From positions 124,001-188,000 of the forward strand of contig JAESUZ010004916.1 of assembly GCA_017311185.1 (NCBI GenBank): a stretch of DNA of 64,000 bases, written 5' to 3'. This document shows positions 60,306 to 64,000 of the stretch, piece by piece; position 1 is the first letter of the stretch; every line of letters begins with the position of its first letter. A program made the position numbers and the translations under genes. The notes under the pieces were generated by a model, which saw only the letters and a list, made by a program, of their open reading frames with translations, had not been told where the DNA came from and did not search any database. The stretch is from Proteles cristata cristata. Its lineage: Eukaryota > Chordata > Mammalia > Carnivora > Hyaenidae.

Positions 60306-61117
60306 TTTTTAAATTAATATTTGTAAATACAGTCAATTTTATTTAACTTTTAAAGCTTATGTCCCTCAATGTCAATTTCATATCTAGTATTTAATGAAAA
60401 AATATAGAGCTTGAAGATTAATGCAAAATAGCTACATTTCCCTTATACACCTTCTACTTTATTTGAAAAAAAAAAATAAATGTTACATGTGGGTTGTGCA
60501 TCTTTTTATTAATTTAAGTCCTATTGATTAACCTCCAGAAAATATTCTCCTCAAGTGATGCAAAAATAAACTTTCTGATTCATCATTCTTGGATAACCTC
60601 CTCAAAGGTTTTTTTTTCCCTCTATAGCTCATATTTCTGTGGGTCCTAATAGAACTGTGGCTTTCTGTGAGGACTTTGGGAACAAGCTTTTACTTTTTAG
60701 CAATGGGTGAATTTCTTTATTGAGTGACTGAATCTTTAAATCCAATTTTATGGGCAAGTCATAAAATGTACAGATGGAATTTTGAAGGGTGATCTTAAAA
60801 CAAATTTATACAACTGAAATACCAATGATTTCTGGCTATTACATTGCTCATATTCTTAGTACTAGTAATAAAAATCTCACTGTAATTTTTTCTCTCTCAC
60901 ATAGAAGAGAACAGCTTTTAACCTTGGCATTCTGGCCTAATTCTAATTATTTAGCTTCTTTTAATTCTACTTACTACCTTTTTGAACTACAAGGATTTAT
61001 TTCTTTAAAAAATGTAACAATCTCAGATCATCCTTCCCCTTTGTAAACCTCACAAACAGATGAGTGATATTCTTTCTAACTGAGTAAATAGGTAATAGTG
61101 AAAAATTGGTCTGGATA
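60306..61117. other. Unassigned AT-rich DNA
   Basis: No gene or named repeat. Confidence 0.45.
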
Positions 61118-61510
61118 TTATAACTCCAGCTACTGTAACATACTGTCCTAAAACTGGTAGTGGTTCAAACCCAATAGAAGTTTATTTCCTTGTATGCAAC
61201 AGTCCAAAGTAGGGGTTCATGTTGGAGGGGAGGTTCTGCTCTAAGCTATCGTTCAGAAACCCAGGCTGGCCAAGGTGTTATGCAGCATGTGATTTCCAAG
61301 GTTGCTCTGCCCCGTCAGCCAAGAGGGAAACAGTGCCTTAAGGAACACATGGGAGAAGCATCAGTGGGCCAGGCCCGAGTGTGGGGCACACCACTTCCTC
61401 TTCTGTCACATACGTGGCTGCATTCGACTGCATGAGGAGCTAGAAGATCCAGTCTTGCTGTGTGCCCAGGAAGAGGAGGGAAGGGAGTTGTAGAATAGGG
61501 AACAATGCCT
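61118..61510. mobile_element. Possible ancient hAT-type DNA transposon fossil
   Basis: Contains actccagctactgtaacata, aactggtagtggttcaaacc, aatagaagtttatttccttg, cagaaacccaggctggccaa, ttccaaggttgctctgcccc, aagcatcagtgggccaggcc and gtgtgcccaggaagaggag. These are in the order of a mammal-wide hAT-type MER element. It is the less AT-rich stretch that carries overlapping open frames at 61190-61542, which are translations of the repeat. Terminal repeats are not visible. Confidence 0.45.
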
Positions 61511-62021
61511 GCCGCAACGAGGGAAAAGCATAAAGCATTCACACAGGAGTAAGTCAGCCAACTCTTCGGAGTTTGCCTGGGACTATCCTGATTTTAACAC
61601 CGAAATTCCCGAGTCCTAGGAATCCCCTCAGGCAAACCAGGACAATCTGCCACTGGCTTTTGAAAATTAATGTATTTCATAATATTAAGGAAAAACAACC
61701 TAAGTAATGTTTTAATTTGAACCAACTTTGTCACAGGCAGAGTAATCTATCATCTTTTCAAGGAAAATAATCGTTTAATTTTTTCCTTGTGAATACAGTA
61801 TTCAAACTGTGAATTTAAATGATCAGAAAAATATCTTGAGATTTATGGATATTGGCAATATACTTAAAGATTTTGCACATATTTATACTTTTTAACAAAA
61901 TGGTCATAATTAAATACAAAATAAAGGAGCATGTTCTCCCATGAAGCTAGTTATTTTATATCACATTAATGTCTTGCACATGTATTCATTCTTAACAATT
62001 ATGAAAATATATGAGATTTTT
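61511..62021. other. Unassigned AT-rich DNA
   Basis: No gene or named repeat. Confidence 0.5.
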
Positions 62022-62036
62022 AAAAAGACCATCCTG

Positions 62037-62244
62037 AGAAACTTGGATGGCTCAGTTGGTTAAATGACTTCAGCTCAGGCATGATCTTATGGTTTGTGGG
62101 TTCAAGCCCCATGTCAGGCTCATGTTGACAGCTCAGAGCCTGGAATCTACTTCAGATTCTGTGCTTCCCTCTCTCTTTGCCTCTCCCTCTCTCACACTCT
62201 GTCTCTCTCTCTCAGAAAGAAATAAATATTCGAAAAATTCTTTA
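62037..62244 (+). mobile_element. Feliform SINE, diverged
   Basis: Head agaaacttggatggctcag, ttggttaaatgacttcagct, a B-box region gggttcaagccccatgtc, CT-rich part, tctcagaaagaaataaat. A 15-bp duplication aaaaagaccatcctg lies at 62022-62036 and, with one mismatch, at 62245-62259. Compared with other copies it lacks a few bases in the head, and it carries gacagctcag. Confidence 0.92.
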
Positions 62245-62450
62245 AAAAAGACAATCCTGTCAAATAGATAAAAAATGTCATTCAGATTTCTTTTATGCGA
62301 ATAATATTTGAAAAATATAAGATAAATATTTTAATTCAAAGACAGAGAACTGTTCATGGCATGTTAGAATATTACATACAAAACAATGTTTGCCTAATAT
62401 TATCTCTACTCTTTAAAGGTACACATTTGCATGTATAATAGAAAAATAAG

Positions 62451-62665
62451 GGGGCGCCTGGGTGGCTTAGTCGGTTAAGCGTCCAACTTTCGCTTAGGTC
62501 ATGATCTCACGGTTCGTGGGTTCGAGCCCCGGGTCGGGCTCTGTGCTGACTGCCAGCTCAGAGCCTGGAGCCTGTTTCAGTCTGTGACTCCCTCTCTCTG
62601 ACCCTTCCCTGCTCACGCTGTCTCTCTCTCTCTCCTAGAAATAAATAAAAATATTTTAAAAAAAA
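62451..62665 (+). mobile_element. Feliform SINE, young-looking
   Basis: Head ggggcgcctgggtggcttag, tcggttaagcgtccaacttt, B-box region gggttcgagccccgggtcg, CT stretch, tcctagaaataaataaaa and an A-rich tail. A perfect 16-bp duplication ataatagaaaaataag at 62435-62450 and 62666-62681. It carries gactgccagctcag; CpGs are largely retained. Confidence 0.96.
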
Positions 62666-62681
62666 ATAATAGAAAAATAAG

Positions 62682-63095
62682 TACATGAAAATAAAAACAA
62701 TTACTTCCAGGTGATAATACTCATGGGTACTGAATTTTGATACTGAGAATACATTTTTATGAGAAAATGCAAACAATGTTTTAATTAAAACTAAAATAGA
62801 TTAAAAACTATTAGTATACAATTAATGAACAAATTGCATTTATACACCAGGTATAAAGTTGAAGAAATCTGATGTTCTGTTTATTTCTCAAAAGCACATG
62901 AGGCTACAGCATGTTTTTCTTATTTTTCAAAAGTTGTTTTTAAAGATTGGATAATTATTTTGATTTCCATAAGGAAGTTTTTAATTCTATAACCAAGAAT
63001 TAGTGATAAGAGAATTTATTTATTCATTTATTAATAATCTTCCTAGTACTTTTGGAAAATATAACGTTCCTTTTCATTTTCAGAGAACACACAGG
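62682..63095. other. Unassigned AT-rich DNA
   Basis: No gene or named repeat. Confidence 0.5.
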
Positions 63096-63109
63096 AATGC
63101 AAACATTCT

Positions 63110-63325
63110 AGGGGCACCTGGGTGCCTCAGTTGGTTAAGCATAGACTTTCGATTTCAGCTGGGATTGTGATCTTATGGTTGTGAGACCGAGCCCCTTTTT
63201 GGGCTCCACAATGAGCATGGAGTCTATTTAAGATCTTCTCTACCTCTCCCTCTACTCCTCTACCTTGCTCACTCTCTTTCTCTCTCTCTCTCTCTCTCAA
63301 AGAAAAAGGAAAAAAGAAAAAAAAA
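63110..63325 (+). mobile_element. Older carnivore SINE
   Basis: Head ggggcacctgggtgcctcag, ttggttaagcatagactttc, gtgatcttatggttgtgag, divergent body with gcatggagtctatttaagat and a (CT)n stretch, then an A-rich tail. A diverged duplication aatgcaaacattct (63096-63109) against attgcaaactttct (63327-63340) flanks it. Confidence 0.88.
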
Positions 63326-63340
63326 GATTGCAAACTTTCT

Positions 63341-63827
63341 TATTGGGTAAAAGCTAGTTTTAAAAAAAATCTTGTGTGACCATTTGTTATTTGAAACTGA
63401 TATTTTAAAGTACAAATCTGAATATATACTGGAGTGTGTATGTATGTGTATTAATTTTTTTTCAAGAATATGTAATAATATGTGGCCAAATGTAATCTAG
63501 TATGAACTCCCATTTCTTGCACAGCAGGATTCCAATCAGAAAATTAGAATTTTTTTTTTAATGAATATCTACTGAAATCCAAGTACCAGGCTAAAAACAG
63601 ATTTAGAAATATGAAGCTTCATATTCCCTACACCAAAAAGGAGACTTAAAGCTATAATTTTGTTACAAATATTAGAATGAGGTAAGGTATTAAGTACTGT
63701 GGACCTACACATGAACTATGCCTGAATAATACAGAAAAATCTTCTACTGGTGTAGATGTTTACTGGACGGAATAAAGAACAGAAGGAATTCCAGAAAGAA
63801 GAACTAACTTGTATAAAAAGCAGAGTT
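63341..63827. other. Unassigned AT-rich DNA
   Basis: No gene or named repeat. Confidence 0.5.
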
Positions 63828-64000
63828 ATGGAGCTCCTGGGTGGCTCAGGTGGCTAAGCGTCCAACTTTGCTCAGGTCATGATCTCACGGTTTGTGGGCT
63901 CCAGGCCTGTGCTCTGTGCTGACAGCTCAGAGCCTGGAGCCTGCTTTGGATTTGATGCCTCCCACTCTCTCTGCCCCTTCCTTGCTCACACTTTCTCTCT
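63828..64000 (+). mobile_element. Feliform SINE, cut by the window edge
   Basis: Head gagctcctgggtggctcag, gtggctaagcgtccaacttt, tcatgatctcacggtttgtg, then gacagctcagagcctggagc and a CT-rich part. The tail and right-hand target duplication lie beyond the window. Confidence 0.9.

Noticed and set aside
1..64000. Short open frames (60-110 codons) across the window
   Set aside because: They lack similarity to anything I recognise, overlap frames on the opposite strand, or translate SINE, L1, L2, LTR or microsatellite sequence. None shows a start context, splice sites or composition of a gene.
1..64000. CRISPR arrays, operons, bacterial or phage features
   Set aside because: The repeats are SINEs, LINEs, LTRs and microsatellites of mammalian type. 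No spaced identical repeats with unique spacers and no bacterial genes are present.

Overview
The window looks like AT-rich, gene-poor nuclear DNA from a carnivoran mammal, most likely a cat-family (Feliformia) species. The main evidence is about two dozen copies of a tRNA-derived SINE with the feliform Can-SINE (SINEC_Fc-like) layout. Each copy has a head reading roughly ggggcgcctgggtggct, a B box like ggttcgagccccg, a CT-rich stretch, an A-rich tail and target-site duplications (TSDs). There is also a fairly young carnivore-type L1. I see no functional protein-coding gene, no tRNA, rRNA or snRNA gene, no CRISPR array and nothing bacterial. Almost every open reading frame is short and AT-rich, or a translation of a repeat.

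Layout. 1-14.4 kb: mostly unassigned AT-rich DNA with four SINEs, a decayed 90-bp-period duplication near 3.6 kb and several microsatellites. 14.4-18.3 kb: an old L1 split by a second L1 3' end, then an L2 fragment split by a SINE, then a minus-strand carnivore L1 fragment. 19.9-25 kb: a possible hAT-type DNA-transposon fossil, SINEs and an L1 3' end. 25.8-28.4 kb: a decayed endogenous-retrovirus segment on the minus strand, recognised by an RNase H-like stretch; its boundaries are unclear. 28.5-32.8 kb: a MIR and two gammaretrovirus-like solo LTRs. The second LTR is very well bounded and carries a nested SINE. 35.0-37.1 kb: a processed pseudogene of RAC1 on the minus strand, with its long 3' UTR. 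37.3-38.3 kb: an L2 split by a small solo LTR. 38.9-48.2 kb: SINEs, L2 fragments, a MER5A-like element and an old L1 split by a SINE. 48.3-49.1 kb: a possible LTR. 50.25-53.73 kb: a 5'-truncated, frameshifted L1 covering most of ORF2 and the 3' UTR, followed directly by a Tigger-like DNA transposon. 54-64 kb: SINEs, L2 fragments and a possible hAT-type fossil; the last SINE runs off the window edge.

The window is best read as a stratified record of insertions. Mammal-wide elements (L2, MIR, MER5A, Tigger) are oldest. Old L1s, ERV remnants, LTRs and the RAC1 retrocopy follow, and feliform SINEs and the 50-kb L1 are youngest. Nested insertions with clear target-site duplications give the relative order at several places. 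I found no sign of a previously undescribed functional system. The most notable objects are the RAC1 retropseudogene, the LTR with its nested SINE and perfect hairpin, and the SINE subfamily structure. Family names are from recognition by eye, not from a database search.
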